NCBI RefSeq assembly: GCF_000430765.1
Contig: NZ_AUMQ01000016.1
Span: 248,001 to 312,000, forward strand
DNA: 64,000 nucleotides
Direction of reading: 5' to 3'
DNA from: Peribacillus kribbensis DSM 17871
Lineage (GTDB): Bacteria; Bacillota; Bacilli; Bacillales; DSM-1321
Shown: positions 17,825-25,612 of the stretch, one piece after another
Layout: each line of letters begins with the position of its first letter
How positions within the stretch are numbered: the first letter of the stretch is position 1
Notes under the pieces: generated by a model
Told to the model about the DNA's origin: nothing
The model's input: only the letters and a program-made list of their open reading frames with translations
Databases searched by the model: none
Translations under genes and position numbers: made by a program

Positions 17825-17884
17825 CGTATTATATGTTCAGCCAGATATTTCTGGTTGATCATTTTTTATATCGACATATGATAG
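17825..17884 (+). mobile_element. IS110-family left-end remnant
   Basis: About 60 bases starting CGTATTATA match the left end at 26038-26097 with few differences ('TCAGCCAGATATTT', 'GGTTGATCATTTTTTATATC'). The match stops at ATAG 17884, and the GC-richer PAS-STAS region follows. No recombinase remains, so this is a relic produced by deletion or replacement. Confidence 0.75.
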
Positions 17885-17975
17885 AATGAGAAAATACGAA
17901 AAAGGCAGGCATAACCTGTCTTACATCTGTTATAATGATAAGAAAATGAAGCAGATAAGGGGTTCGTCCAAGTCT

Positions 17976-18737
17976 ATGGTCAATAAACAGGAATTGTTCT
18001 CGTTTATTTCCGAGAAATCCCAGAATATCATCTCCATCCTTTCTGCCGACGGGGTGTTCACCTATATTTCCCCGACCGTCGAGGCTCTCCTTGGGTATTC
18101 CCCTGATGAGGTCATCGGGAAGCCGGCTGCCTCCTTCAACCCGCCGGATACCAACAGAAAATGGCAGGATTACCGTAAATCGCTTTTCATCGACGAGAAC
18201 ACATTCCGCTTTACCGGGCGAGTCCGGCATAAAAACGGCGAATACCGCTGGTATGAGACGACCACCGAGATTATCCGGGATCCATCCGGCAGCATCATCC
18301 AGACCATCAGCGTCGGGCGTGACATTACTGACCGGAAACAAGCGGAGGAGGAACTCGCTTCCCTGGTGAAAGAGCTGTCCTCCCCTGTCATACCGGTATT
18401 AGACGGCATTCTTGTCATTCCGTTGATCGGAAGGTTCACGAGGGAGAGGATGTCGGACCTGATCCATACGGCATTGACCCATGTATCGAACGGAAAGGCA
18501 GAAGTCCTTCTCCTTGATGTAACCGGATACACTCATGCCGATGATCTTTCCCTTGCAGGGATGCAGCAGCTGATTACGTCCGTCCGCCTTCTGGGAACTG
18601 AATGCTTCATCGTTGGAATCTCCCCGGAACTCGCCATCGGACTGACCCGTTACGAAATCAACCTGTCCGGCGTCCGGACGTTTTCCACCCTCCAGAAGGG
18701 GGTAGAATTTTGCATCCAGCGAAAAAGGGAGCGTTAA
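17976..18737 (+). CDS. PAS-STAS stressosome-type sensor protein
   Basis: About 253 residues: a PAS domain (about 5-120; 'NIISILSADGVFTYISPTVE', 'GEYRWYETTTEIIRDPSG', ending 'GRDITDRKQAEEE') joined to an RsbR-type STAS domain (about 135-250; 'LSSPVIPVLDGILVIPLIGR'). The arrangement is like YtvA, but no LOV cysteine motif is seen, so light sensing is unlikely. The Thr171 and Thr205 positions of RsbRA appear as Arg and Leu. Base composition is clearly richer in GC than its neighbours, and it begins right after an IS110 relic, suggesting transfer. ATG 17976 is preferred (AAGGGG upstream); longer in-frame starts exist at 17946 and 17886. Confidence 0.85.
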   Translation: MVNKQELFSFISEKSQNIISILSADGVFTYISPTVEALLGYSPDEVIGKPAASFNPPDTNRKWQDYRKSLFIDENTFRFTGRVRHKNGEYRWYETTTEIIRDPSGSIIQTISVGRDITDRKQAEEELASLVKELSSPVIPVLDGILVIPLIGRFTRERMSDLIHTALTHVSNGKAEVLLLDVTGYTHADDLSLAGMQQLITSVRLLGTECFIVGISPELAIGLTRYEINLSGVRTFSTLQKGVEFCIQRKRER

Positions 18738-18751
18738 GTTCCCTTTTTTAT
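18722..18751 (+). terminator. Terminator overlapping the PAS-STAS stop
   Basis: AAAAAGGGA/TCCCTTTTT stem with the stop codon in the loop, followed by T-rich sequence. Confidence 0.7.
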
Positions 18752-18840
18752 CTAAATCTTTTTATAAGACTATCCGTATTAACCACCCCAAGACTATATT
18801 TATAACTGAATTCCACAAAGTATATCTGTTTCCTTCTTCA

Positions 18841-18912
18841 AGTAACCTGCCCGTTACTTATTATAAAAGCCTTATTCCATTATTGCAGTAAAGCACCCAT
18901 TAGTTTAAGTGC
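18841..18912 (-). repeat. Two diverged hairpin-repeat copies
   Basis: AGTAACCTGCCCGTTACT (18841-18858) and AAGCACCCATTAGTTTAAGT (about 18891-18910). The first keeps a clean AGTAAC/GTTACT stem. No gene lies between 18752 and 18984. Confidence 0.55.
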
Positions 18913-18984
18913 ACTGATTCACAAATAGTAAGCTATGTTTCCATCACAATTTTCGTCTTTTTTCCGACCAACAGATAAATCTAA

Positions 18985-19472
18985 AATAAAAAAAGACAGG
19001 TATGATTATATTCTTTTACCTGTCTCCGTTAAATATGAATCTTTTTAGGCAGAGCGTTTAAGCTTTCGCTAATTTTGCCCTTTTCTTTTATTTATCTAAC
19101 TAAAATGAAGGGATTAAAGCTTGCTCCAGAACCTTTATTTACTCTTCCTCATCGCTTTACATATAAGGTAAAGATCTAAAAGGATAAACTTTTTTATTTC
19201 CAGGTTTTCACAAACCTTGTATTCTTTGAGCAACATCTCAGTTTCTTTTACAAAAATGGATAACTCATCATTCTTCAATTTTATTCACCCTTATAGTAAA
19301 GGAGCAAGTTAACCCCCTCGTGTAAAAGTTATAGGGATTTTAACCAAAAGTCCACATTTTTTTTGTAATGTTAGGAAAATTCCGGAGGTTATTCTCTGAT
19401 TCAGGAAGATGAATTGAGGGACAGTAAATAGCCCAGCCTTCTTCAACTTTCGCACCCGTTAGCTTAGCAAGG
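18985..19472 (-). repeat. Duplicated unit B (small gene plus terminator)
   Basis: Second copy of the unit at 15990-16560, with the same order of terminator, small gene, upstream block and hairpin repeat ('CGCACCCGTTAGCTTAGCAA', 19451-19470). It has a short deletion relative to unit A upstream of the gene. Both copies have the same orientation. Confidence 0.8.
19135..19278 (-). CDS. 47-aa small protein, paralogue B
   Basis: Paralogue of the product at 16180-16320. It begins with the same 20 residues ('LKNDELSIFVKETEMLLKEY'), diverges in the turn ('KVCENLEIKKFILLDLYL') and ends 'KAMRKSK'. The TTG start at 19278 follows AAGGGTGA. The substitution pattern (frame kept, conservative changes) supports a real gene. 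The function is unknown. Its terminator is at about 18990-19026. Confidence 0.65.
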   Translation of the reverse strand: MKNDELSIFVKETEMLLKEYKVCENLEIKKFILLDLYLICKAMRKSK

Positions 19473-19700
19473 TGAAGTCGATTCTCGGGAATTCAGTTTT
19501 AGGGATTTGCTTTTCAACCAGGGATTATAAAACATCTTCAACCTGCCCACTATTAAACACTCGGGTTGTATGATTTCAATTATCTTTCGCCACTTATTAT
19601 TGAAAAGTCTGAAAAAATCTTCTTTGGTTTAAAAGATATCTGTTGAGGGCAGATATAAATATGCGGTGACGCAGAAAATAAGTGAAGGAGACTTGATATA

Positions 19701-19964
19701 ATGGGATTTTTATGGTCATTAATTATAGGTGGCATTATTGGTTGGTTAGCTGGAATGATTCTAGGCCGTGACGTTCCAGGAGGCGTAATTGGAAATATCA
19801 TCGCCGGGTTTATTGGTGCCTGGTTAGGCGGATTGATTTTTGGTGATTGGGGTCCTCATATTGCTAGTTTTGCCATTATTCCAGCATTGATCGGAGCTAT
19901 AATTTTAATCCTTATTGTTAGTTTTATTATGAAATCTGTAAGAGGACGAAATCACAGACATTAA
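19701..19964 (+). CDS. GlsB/YeaQ/YmgE-family stress-response membrane protein
   Basis: 87 residues, three hydrophobic Gly-rich segments ('IIGGIIGWLAGMILGRDVPG', 'GNIIAGFIGAWLGGLIFG', 'IIPALIGAIILILIVSFIM') and a short basic tail. This is the transglycosylase-associated/GlsB family, often induced by general stress, in Gram-positives sometimes with Asp23/Gls24 proteins. ATG 19701 has GAAGGAGA upstream. It stands alone with a strong terminator. No enzymatic role is established for the family. Confidence 0.92.
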   Translation: MGFLWSLIIGGIIGWLAGMILGRDVPGGVIGNIIAGFIGAWLGGLIFGDWGPHIASFAIIPALIGAIILILIVSFIMKSVRGRNHRH

Positions 19965-20010
19965 TAACACTATGATATTAACTTAATTAATAGAAGGCAA
20001 TGACCCTTCA

Positions 20011-20052
20011 AAAAAAGGTAAAACTCTATATTTTCTGAGTTTTACCTTTTTT
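20011..20052 (+). terminator. Strong intrinsic terminator after the GlsB-like gene
   Basis: AAAAAGGTAAAACTC pairs perfectly with GAGTTTTACCTTTTT around a 10-base loop. Confidence 0.9.
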
Positions 20053-20090
20053 GTTTTATCACGAAATAGCCCTCATTGGCTTCATTAATA

Positions 20091-20141
20091 AGGCTGCCGT
20101 AGCAGCATATCTTCTTCAACTAACGCACCCGTTAGTGAAAA
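20091..20141 (-). repeat. Composite hairpin repeat
   Basis: GGCTGCCGTAGCAGC hairpin, then 'CAACTAACGCACCCGTTAGT'. It follows the stop of the minus-strand small frame at 20186 by 45 bases. Confidence 0.75.
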
Positions 20142-20185
20142 ATAGGCTACTTTCTTGTATCCCGTAGGTGCGGAATCAATACTTT

Positions 20186-20275
20186 CTAAACCCATTTACG
20201 AAACAATTTAAAAGCTTCCTGGTCTGTTTTTACATTTCCGTTGATATAATCAATGAGATTTGCCTCATATTTCAC
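20186..20275 (-). CDS. Possible 29-aa peptide
   Basis: GTG 20275 to TAG 20186-20188 encodes a charged peptide starting 'MKYEANLIDYINGNVKTDQE' and ending 'LFRKWV'. The ribosome site (AAAAGAG) is only fair. It may be a fragment of a longer gene. The composite repeat after its stop is the arrangement seen at several real minus-strand genes here. Weakly supported. Confidence 0.3.
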   Translation of the reverse strand: MKYEANLIDYINGNVKTDQEAFKLFRKWV

Positions 20276-20356
20276 CTCTTTTCTTAATAAATCGTTGCAC
20301 CAGATGGTCAAATAACCATTTTTTCTATTTTACTGTTCGACTAGTACAACAACAAA

Positions 20357-20414
20357 AGGCTGCCTAAGCAGCCGAATAGTCTTCAACTAATGCACCACCT
20401 TTTAGTTTAATAAG
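20357..20414 (-). repeat. Composite hairpin repeat
   Basis: GGCTGCCTAAGCAGCC hairpin (20359-20374), then 'CAACTAATGCACCACCTTTT' plus AGTTTAATAAG. The loop is expanded. Confidence 0.75.
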
Positions 20415-20580
20415 CACACAAAGAGTATAATTTTAAAAAGTTTGTTTTTTTTTAACTTTTAAAGTCGAATATCCCATCGGTGTTTCAATGCTGTGTTAGA
20501 CTTAATATATAAAACTATTTTATCCAAGGAATATCTGACTTTTTTTAGTCATCCCTTGTATGAGGGAAGGAGTATAAGAA

Positions 20581-20952
20581 ATGGAGACAATTAGTATTTT
20601 CCTGGATGACTATCGCAAAGCACCTGATGGCTATGTGTTAGCCGAGACCATTGATGAATGTATAGAGCTGTTGAAAAACTTTGATATTAAACATCTCTCT
20701 TTGGATCACGATTTATTAAATAAAACAAGAAATGGTTTTATGCTTGTTCAAGAAATGATTAAGGAAAAACTATTCGCAAAACGTATAACTATTCATTCTG
20801 CCAATTCCATTGGCGGTAAAGCTATGTACAACTGTTTAAAACAAGCACAACACGACTTTATTATGTCCCCTAGCATTATTGTATCCTTAAGACCACTGCC
20901 GCTAAATTTCTTCCCGCCAAAGGTTCTTCAACATTATTTGGAACTACGGTAA
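20581..20952 (+). CDS. Cyclic-phosphate-processing receiver-like domain protein
   Basis: A 123-residue stand-alone domain. 'ISIFLDDYRKAPDGYVLAET', 'HLSLDHDLLNKTRNGF' and 'KRITIHSANSIGGKAMYNCL' give the receiver-like fold with acidic residues at the N-terminus, D-H-D in the middle and 'IHSAN' near the end. This matches the cyclic-phosphate processing receiver family, predicted from genomics to act on cyclic phosphate ends of RNA or nucleotides. No output domain or kinase partner is near. ATG 20581 has GGGAAGGAG upstream. The predicted reaction is family-level only. Confidence 0.82.
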   Translation: METISIFLDDYRKAPDGYVLAETIDECIELLKNFDIKHLSLDHDLLNKTRNGFMLVQEMIKEKLFAKRITIHSANSIGGKAMYNCLKQAQHDFIMSPSIIVSLRPLPLNFFPPKVLQHYLELR

Positions 20953-21195
20953 ACCCTTCTCATTTACATTTCAACACTGGATTTTCATTATTTATTTAAC
21001 TCAGTTACTATACCGAACTATATTATTAATTTTTTTAGATGCCGCCCAAAAGAGATAGCTCGTTTGAAATAAAAGACAAGGAAAAAAGAAAGCAATTTTA
21101 AAGTCTGCCAGTGTTGTGGACTTTTTCTTTTTTATACTCTTATAAATAAACCTTCCCAGTGAGAACAATAAGAAAAAACGCTAAAGAATTCTTCT

Positions 21196-21276
21196 TAACT
21201 ATCCTACCCTTAGTGAAACAAAAAAAAGCCGCCTAAACAGCCGAAGAATCTTCAACTAACGCACCCGTTAGTTCAA
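21196..21276 (-). repeat. Composite hairpin repeat
   Basis: A partial 'AACTATCCTACCCTTAGTGA' unit, then GCCGCCTAAACAGCC, then the clean 'AACTAACGCACCCGTTAGTT' unit (21254-21273). It starts 34 bases after the stop of the minus-strand gene at 21310. Confidence 0.8.
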
Positions 21277-21309
21277 AAGAGTAATTCTGTTAATGCAATA
21301 ATAAATTCA

Positions 21310-21591
21310 TTATTTGACTAGAAAAAACTCTTCTTTTCCTTCACCTTCTTCAATTGAAAGGTTTAATATCTTTTCCATTTCTTCTACCAGTTCACTAATA
21401 TCATCGTTTGTTAATACATCAGCTAATTCTTCGTCCTCTAAGGTTAAATTTAATGTCAGACTAAATGCCTCTGTATTCATTTGTACGGGACTTAATCCGT
21501 AATCTTCTGTACCATAACCTGAAACTTGCTTAGTAATATGTTGGTTATTTTTGAATAAAGTAATTTGCACAAGATCATTAAAGGGTACCAA
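21310..21591 (-). CDS. Unrecognised 93-aa acidic protein
   Basis: The product is acidic, with a beta-rich first half ('DLVQITLFKNNQHITKQVSG') and a Glu-rich helical end ('DDISELVEEMEKILNLSIEE'). I do not recognise the family. The start is TTG 21591 with a weak ribosome site; an in-frame stop lies about 25 bases upstream, so the gene cannot extend far. Repeat copies bracket it on both sides. Confidence 0.5.
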   Translation of the reverse strand: MVPFNDLVQITLFKNNQHITKQVSGYGTEDYGLSPVQMNTEAFSLTLNLTLEDEELADVLTNDDISELVEEMEKILNLSIEEGEGKEEFFLVK

Positions 21592-21617
21592 CCTAGTTTT
21601 TTGGCGTCTTAAGTACT

Positions 21618-21644
21618 TAAACTAACGCCCCGTTACTTTAAGTG
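21618..21644 (-). repeat. Dispersed hairpin repeat
   Basis: 'AAACTAACGCCCCGTTACTT' plus TAAGTGC. It lies 92 bases beyond the stop of the pentapeptide-repeat gene. Confidence 0.65.
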
Positions 21645-21735
21645 CTATTCTTCACAAAATTGCCCTCTAGAAATTAAAAAGTTTGCTTCCGCAACCCCGT
21701 TTTTATGTAAGCACGTTGAATGGATTTATAAAAAC

Positions 21736-22593
21736 TTAAGCTAGCCAATGTTCAGGAATATTTAGTGAAGCCGGCAGTTTAGTATGAATATCGCCATTAG
21801 CCGAGTTTACTTGTACTTGAGTAAGAAAAATACTTCCTTTTAGGTTAGCACCTCTTAAATCAGCGTCTCTCAAGTCAGCACCAATAAGGTCTGTTTCTCT
21901 TAAGTCTGCGTCTCGAAGGTTAGAAGCAATAAGTAGAGATCCTCTCAAATTGAATCCTCTAAGGTTTGCACCTCTTAAATTCGCACCGATTAGGTCAAGA
22001 CCCCTAATCATTTTTCTCTTTCTCATACTTTTATGATATTTGTTATTCTTGACTTTTGTTCGAACTAGTTCACTCGTTTTTTTAAGTAAATCGTTAACCT
22101 TGTCCCGATGGCTTGGTACATAAAGGGCTAAGATAGATTCTGGGCTTAAATAAGTGAGATGTTCGGTTTCTTGCACTGCCTGCTCTAAATCCATATAGAT
22201 AGGTCGAGCATCTTCTAAATTAAGAGCCTCATTTAAGTAATAAAGCATTTCGTGAAGTTGTTGCATAATAGGGAATACAGCAAACATTTCCTTCGCTGTA
22301 TCTGAACTTTCCCGCCAGTCATTTCCTTTATATGTCACTTGGGAAATCTTTTGACCTGCCCCAAAGCATTCATATACCGTACATCCTCGAAAGCCATTCA
22401 TTCTTAGGTTTTTATGAATTCCACAACGATAATCTGTCTGTAAGTTTCTGCAAGGAGTCCCTTCTCCTTTATCAAAAGCAAAATCTGAAGAGGCAGCAAA
22501 TGATAAAGCTACACAACATAAACCAAAACAAATCTCGCAGTCAGCACTCAAATATTTTTTATTATTGGTATTATTCATCAATTTATGAGGCAA
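21736..22593 (-). CDS. Cys-rich protein with C-terminal pentapeptide repeats
   Basis: 285 residues. The N-terminus (about 18-80) is Cys-rich with 'DCEICFGLCCVALSF', then 'TPCRNLQTDYRCGIH' and 'FRGCTVYECFG', spaced like a metal- or Fe-S-binding region. A helical middle follows. About residues 200-262 are A(D/N)LXX pentapeptide repeats ('GANLRGANLRGFNLRGSLLI', 'RDADLRETDLIGADLRDADL'), which fold as a right-handed beta-helix. Pentapeptide proteins include DNA mimics that protect gyrase, but this Cys-rich group has no known role that I can name. The TTG start at 22593 uses AAGGGTG, which lies within a diverged hairpin-repeat copy. Confidence 0.8.
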   Translation of the reverse strand: MPHKLMNNTNNKKYLSADCEICFGLCCVALSFAASSDFAFDKGEGTPCRNLQTDYRCGIHKNLRMNGFRGCTVYECFGAGQKISQVTYKGNDWRESSDTAKEMFAVFPIMQQLHEMLYYLNEALNLEDARPIYMDLEQAVQETEHLTYLSPESILALYVPSHRDKVNDLLKKTSELVRTKVKNNKYHKSMRKRKMIRGLDLIGANLRGANLRGFNLRGSLLIASNLRDADLRETDLIGADLRDADLRGANLKGSIFLTQVQVNSANGDIHTKLPASLNIPEHWLA

Positions 22594-22658
22594 TACTTAC
22601 ACACCCTTTTGATTTAACTGGATATTACTATTCTAGGGTTGATGGATGAAATCCTTAT

Positions 22659-22687
22659 TAAAGTAACTGCCCGTTTGTTGAATAAGG
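22659..22687 (-). repeat. Dispersed hairpin repeat
   Basis: 'AAGTAACTGCCCGTTTGTTG' plus AATAAGG, 20 bases after the stop of the VOC gene. A further diverged copy is at about 22593-22617. Confidence 0.65.
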
Positions 22688-22706
22688 TAATTTCTTTATT
22701 ATAATC

Positions 22707-23078
22707 TTACCAGTGTACTTGAAGTTTATTACCATTTGGGTCATAAAAGTGGAAAAAGGCATAACCATTATCTTCTTTTATATCCTCGACCTTAACTTGA
22801 TTATTAATTAAGTGTTGATGAAATCTAGATAATTCTGGACTTGTAAAGCCAATGCTAAATTCTTGTTCATTATCAATTGTAAAATGTGCAAATGTTTCAT
22901 CTTCGGTAGGAACTAAGATAAGTAAGAAAGGTCCTTCATTTACTTTTAAAATTGCAAGTTCCTCAGTAATGTTTAGTAACTGGAGCCCTAATACATCTCT
23001 ATACCATTGTGCAGACAGTTCTAAATCTTTTACAGGAATTCTAATATAATGTACTTGTTCAATAAATGATTTACTCAT
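22707..23078 (-). CDS. VOC-family (glyoxalase-like) protein
   Basis: 123 residues in two beta-alpha-beta-beta-beta modules: 'QVHYIRIPVKDLELSAQWYR' opens the first and 'FFHFYDPNGNKLQVHW' closes the second, the classic glyoxalase/bleomycin-resistance/dioxygenase pattern with metal ligands near His and the final Glu/Gln positions. Members include antibiotic-binding proteins, isomerases and dioxygenases. ATG 23078 is preceded by AAGGAGAAAAGG. It is a single gene bracketed by repeats. The reaction is unknown. Confidence 0.88.
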   Translation of the reverse strand: MSKSFIEQVHYIRIPVKDLELSAQWYRDVLGLQLLNITEELAILKVNEGPFLLILVPTEDETFAHFTIDNEQEFSIGFTSPELSRFHQHLINNQVKVEDIKEDNGYAFFHFYDPNGNKLQVHW

Positions 23079-23148
23079 AGCCTTTTCTCCTTTATTTAAT
23101 CTGGTAAATCAAATAGTTCCCTTTCTATATACCTTTTTCCTTCCTATT

Positions 23149-23178
23149 ATTGAATTAACCTGCCCCGTTTGTTGAAAT
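23149..23178 (-). repeat. Dispersed hairpin repeat (CTGCCCC type)
   Basis: 'GAATTAACCTGCCCCGTTTG' plus TTGAAATAGG, 19 bases after the stop of the GyrI-like gene. Confidence 0.65.
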
Positions 23179-23196
23179 AGGTTTTGTTCTGCACTT

Positions 23197-23637
23197 TTAT
23201 ACTTGAATTGGTAAGTAAATCTGTACCTCTTCTGCCCCTTCCCTCATAGGATGGTATGTTTCGATAATATAAGAATCAAGGTCTCTTTGGTAACCTTGTT
23301 CTTCTGCCCAAATCAATAAGTTATGATGAAGTTCACCCAATTTAGATATATCGCCTCTTGTAGTTATGTAACTTTTATTTGTTTCAATATAATCCATCCC
23401 TGTTGGTACATCATTTAATTTCTCATTCACAATTAACCCTACATAATAATGACCGATCCTATGCTCCTCATTCTTTTTGGGCTCAAATAATGCAATTTCG
23501 GTTTCTGTAGGATTTAGGATTTCGTTTGAGCGACTTAATAGTTGCTTTGCAAGCAAGGGTACTTCATTACCAAAGTTAACAAACTCCCCACTACCTTTTA
23601 ATCCAACTAGTTTAAATTCTTTATTAACCATTGACAT
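23197..23637 (-). CDS. GyrI-like/AraC effector-binding domain protein
   Basis: 146 residues with the small-molecule-binding fold: 'FKLVGLKGSGEFVNFGNEVP' at the start, 'HYYVGLIVNEKLNDVPTGMD' in the middle, and 'GYQRDLDSYIIETYHPMREG' plus 'VQIYLPIQV' at the end. It has no DNA-binding domain. Stand-alone versions bind drugs or lipophilic compounds; some hydrolyse them. ATG 23637 follows AGGAGAGG. It is bracketed by repeats. Confidence 0.85.
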   Translation of the reverse strand: MSMVNKEFKLVGLKGSGEFVNFGNEVPLLAKQLLSRSNEILNPTETEIALFEPKKNEEHRIGHYYVGLIVNEKLNDVPTGMDYIETNKSYITTRGDISKLGELHHNLLIWAEEQGYQRDLDSYIIETYHPMREGAEEVQIYLPIQV

Positions 23638-23693
23638 ATTAACCTCTCCTATTTACATAAAAATTCCAAAATATCCTAATTTTATTTATTCAA

Positions 23694-23733
23694 CAAAAAA
23701 ATCCTTACTTCCTGCATTAAAGTAAGGATTTCA
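23694..23733 (-). terminator. Intrinsic terminator, minus strand
   Basis: AAATCCTTACTT/AAGTAAGGATTT stem with an 8-base loop. On the minus strand it is followed by TTTTTG. Confidence 0.75.
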
Positions 23734-23755
23734 TTTTGATATATAAAAAAGTTAT

Positions 23756-23850
23756 CCAACTAACCTGCCCCGTTAGTAAAATAACAAGGCAAAAGGCTGC
23801 CTAAGTAGGCATTTCTTCTTTAATTAACAAGCACCCGTTAGTTAAACAAG
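23756..23850 (-). repeat. Double hairpin repeat with terminator-like core
   Basis: Copy a 'CCAACTAACCTGCCCCGTTA' (23757-23776), then the hairpin GGCTGCCTAAGTAGGC (about 23795-23810), then copy b 'AACAAGCACCCGTTAGTTAA'. It ends 8 bases from the stop of the gene at 23858. Confidence 0.75.
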
Positions 23851-23857
23851 GTTTACA

Positions 23858-24358
23858 TTATCCCTGACGTAATATTTTTTGAAACATTCTTGGTTTATGT
23901 TTTTCAAAACCTTTGATCAATTCTTTTCCAAAAATAGTGATGGTTTTTTCCCAAGGGTGTCCTAATAATCCCCATTCAAAATTCTTATGAATAAAAAAGT
24001 AATAATCACCGTTTGGAAAAATAGGTACCGTCCATTCATCAAATTCACTTTTCGGAAACTCCATACGGGGGTTTATCCAATAACCTGGATGTTGCCAATC
24101 TAATGCATACATATATTCATTTTCCTGTATGAGTTCTTGAAAAACCAGCAATGACTTATCCTCTAGATCATTGTAAATCTCATCATAAGTATCTGAATCT
24201 CCGGACCAATTTAGATACGGGGATACATCATATGTGATAAATGCACTTGGCACTTCAAAAGATGGGAACTTTGATATGCTTGGTTCAAAACTAAATTCAT
24301 CATATATCCTATTCCATACCTCTTTAGCTTCTATTTTAGATAATTCAATCCAATTTCG
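23858..24358 (-). CDS. DUF2716-like protein
   Basis: About 166 residues. 'WNRIYDEFSFEPSISKFPSF' at the N-terminus, 'ALDWQHPGYWINPRMEFPKS' in the middle and 'GDYYFFIHKNFEWGLLGHPW' near the C-terminus match my recollection of DUF2716, a small family of unknown function rich in Trp/His/Tyr. I choose ATG 24358 (AAAGGTGG upstream); a 36-residue extension would run towards the repeat at 24415 and lacks a ribosome site. Confidence 0.72.
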   Translation of the reverse strand, partial: RNWIELSKIEAKEVWNRIYDEFSFEPSISKFPSFEVPSAFITYDVSPYLNWSGDSDTYDEIYNDLEDKSLLVFQELIQENEYMYALDWQHPGYWINPRMEFPKSEFDEWTVPIFPNGDYYFFIHKNFEWGLLGHPWEKTITIFGKELIKGFEKHKPRMFQKILRQG

Positions 24359-24414
24359 CATTTGAATAGCCACCTTTACGACGCTTTTAATCAGGTTTAA
24401 TATATCATTTATTG

Positions 24415-24500
24415 TGGAACTAACCTGCCCCTTTAGTGGAATAAAAAAAGGCCGCCTAGCAGCCAACAGATCTTAAACTAACGCACCCTTTGGTTGAAGA
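24415..24500 (-). repeat. Double hairpin repeat between divergent genes
   Basis: Copy a 'GAACTAACCTGCCCCTTTAG', hairpin GGCCGCCTAGCAGCC (24450-24464), copy b 'AACTAACGCACCCTTTGGTT'. Unlike most copies, it lies between gene starts, not after a stop. Confidence 0.75.
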
Positions 24501-24650
24501 ACCAGTATCTTCCTTTTTTTAATGTGCTATAGTATAAATTGGATGGAAACAATATTTGGAGAGTGAGATAATCACCTGATAATAATTTTGAAAGTAAAAA
24601 GCAGACGGATAAGTAGTACAGGATTAAGTCTGAGTAAGGAGAAGATAAAG

Positions 24651-25215
24651 ATGAAAAAGGACTCCTATAAAGGAAAAATTTTATAGAGGAATTATTGCTA
24701 TTTCAGCTCTATATTTATTAATAAGGATTTTTATCACAATATTGACTACAAAGTATGATATTGTTCTATATTCAAAGGTTTTAAACCTCAATTTGACTCA
24801 CTTTGCCTGGTTTATGGATATTGTTATATCACTTTCAGCCTCATTTGCTCTATTCTTTTATTGCAAGTCGACAGTCCCTTCACTTTTTAATTTTCTTATA
24901 ATGTTGATATGCATAGTTAAATTGTTTCCTCTATTTGCATTTTCAAGTGATTATTGGTCTATAGATAGTAGTATGACTAATGGTAATTACATAATATCGA
25001 AGCATCAATCTGATGGGGTAAACGATGGAAAAAGATACCTCTCAGTCTTCGTCTATAATAAGGAATTCCCTTTAATTTTCACTAAACAGGGTAGATACTC
25101 CAAGTTTGTTCCTTCTTCTAGTGAAACTTTTATAAATTTTTCTAATAATAACTATTCTATTAGTAAAGATGGTAATTTTTTATCTTATGGAGATTTTAAC
25201 ATTCCTTTAAAATAA
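24651..25215 (+). pseudogene. Membrane protein gene with a frameshift near its start
   Basis: ATG 24651 (AAGGAGA upstream) opens 'MKKDSYKGK' and hits TAG after 11 codons. One base of shift in the A5/T4 run at about 24677-24686 continues as 'KFYRGIIAISALYLLIRIFI', giving a protein of about 188 residues with three hydrophobic segments and a polar C-terminal domain ('NYIISKHQSDGVNDGKRYLS'). The family is not recognised. It may be a recent pseudogene, or translation may resume at TTG 24742. Confidence 0.6.
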
Positions 25216-25232
25216 TTTAGATTTAACCTTTT

Positions 25233-25592
25233 TCAAAAAATGTTATACAGTTGTGCTGATTTGGATGGAACAAATACGATTGGATATTTTTCACCTAACT
25301 GTTTCTCCACCTCTTGGAATAGTTGAAACCCTTTTTCATTGTGATTCCCCTCTATTTTTAAACCATTTTCCTTTAATGAATCGGTTTCTAAGTCAATCCA
25401 ATTACCATATTCCGATACCCATTCCCAAAGTTCTTTCTGTAAATTATCTGATAAAGGGAAATCCTCTATATCAAGATTCCAGCCACAAACGTTGCACCAA
25501 ATAGGGTCAGCCGAAAAATCTGCTTCTAGTTTAAATGAATTAGTAAATTTGCATTTACAAACATCTTTTAATATCAATAAATCATCTCCCAA
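25233..25592 (-). CDS. Unrecognised protein with a CxxC motif (119 aa)
   Basis: The N-terminal third has Cys residues ('CKCKFTNSF' and 'PIWCNVCGWNLD') suited to one zinc site. The rest is acidic with 'LWEWVSEYGNWIDLE' and 'GKYP'-like beta strands ('GEKYPIVFVPSKSAQLYNIF'). The family is not recognised. The start is ATG 25592 with TTGGGAG upstream. It converges on the frameshifted membrane gene. Confidence 0.55.
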   Translation of the reverse strand: MGDDLLILKDVCKCKFTNSFKLEADFSADPIWCNVCGWNLDIEDFPLSDNLQKELWEWVSEYGNWIDLETDSLKENGLKIEGNHNEKGFQLFQEVEKQLGEKYPIVFVPSKSAQLYNIF

Positions 25593-25612
25593 AAATAGAA
25601 TTTCTCCATCAA

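Noticed and set aside
17976-18737. LOV photoreceptor (YtvA-like)
   Set aside because: The GxNCRFLQ motif with the photoactive cysteine is absent from the PAS domain.
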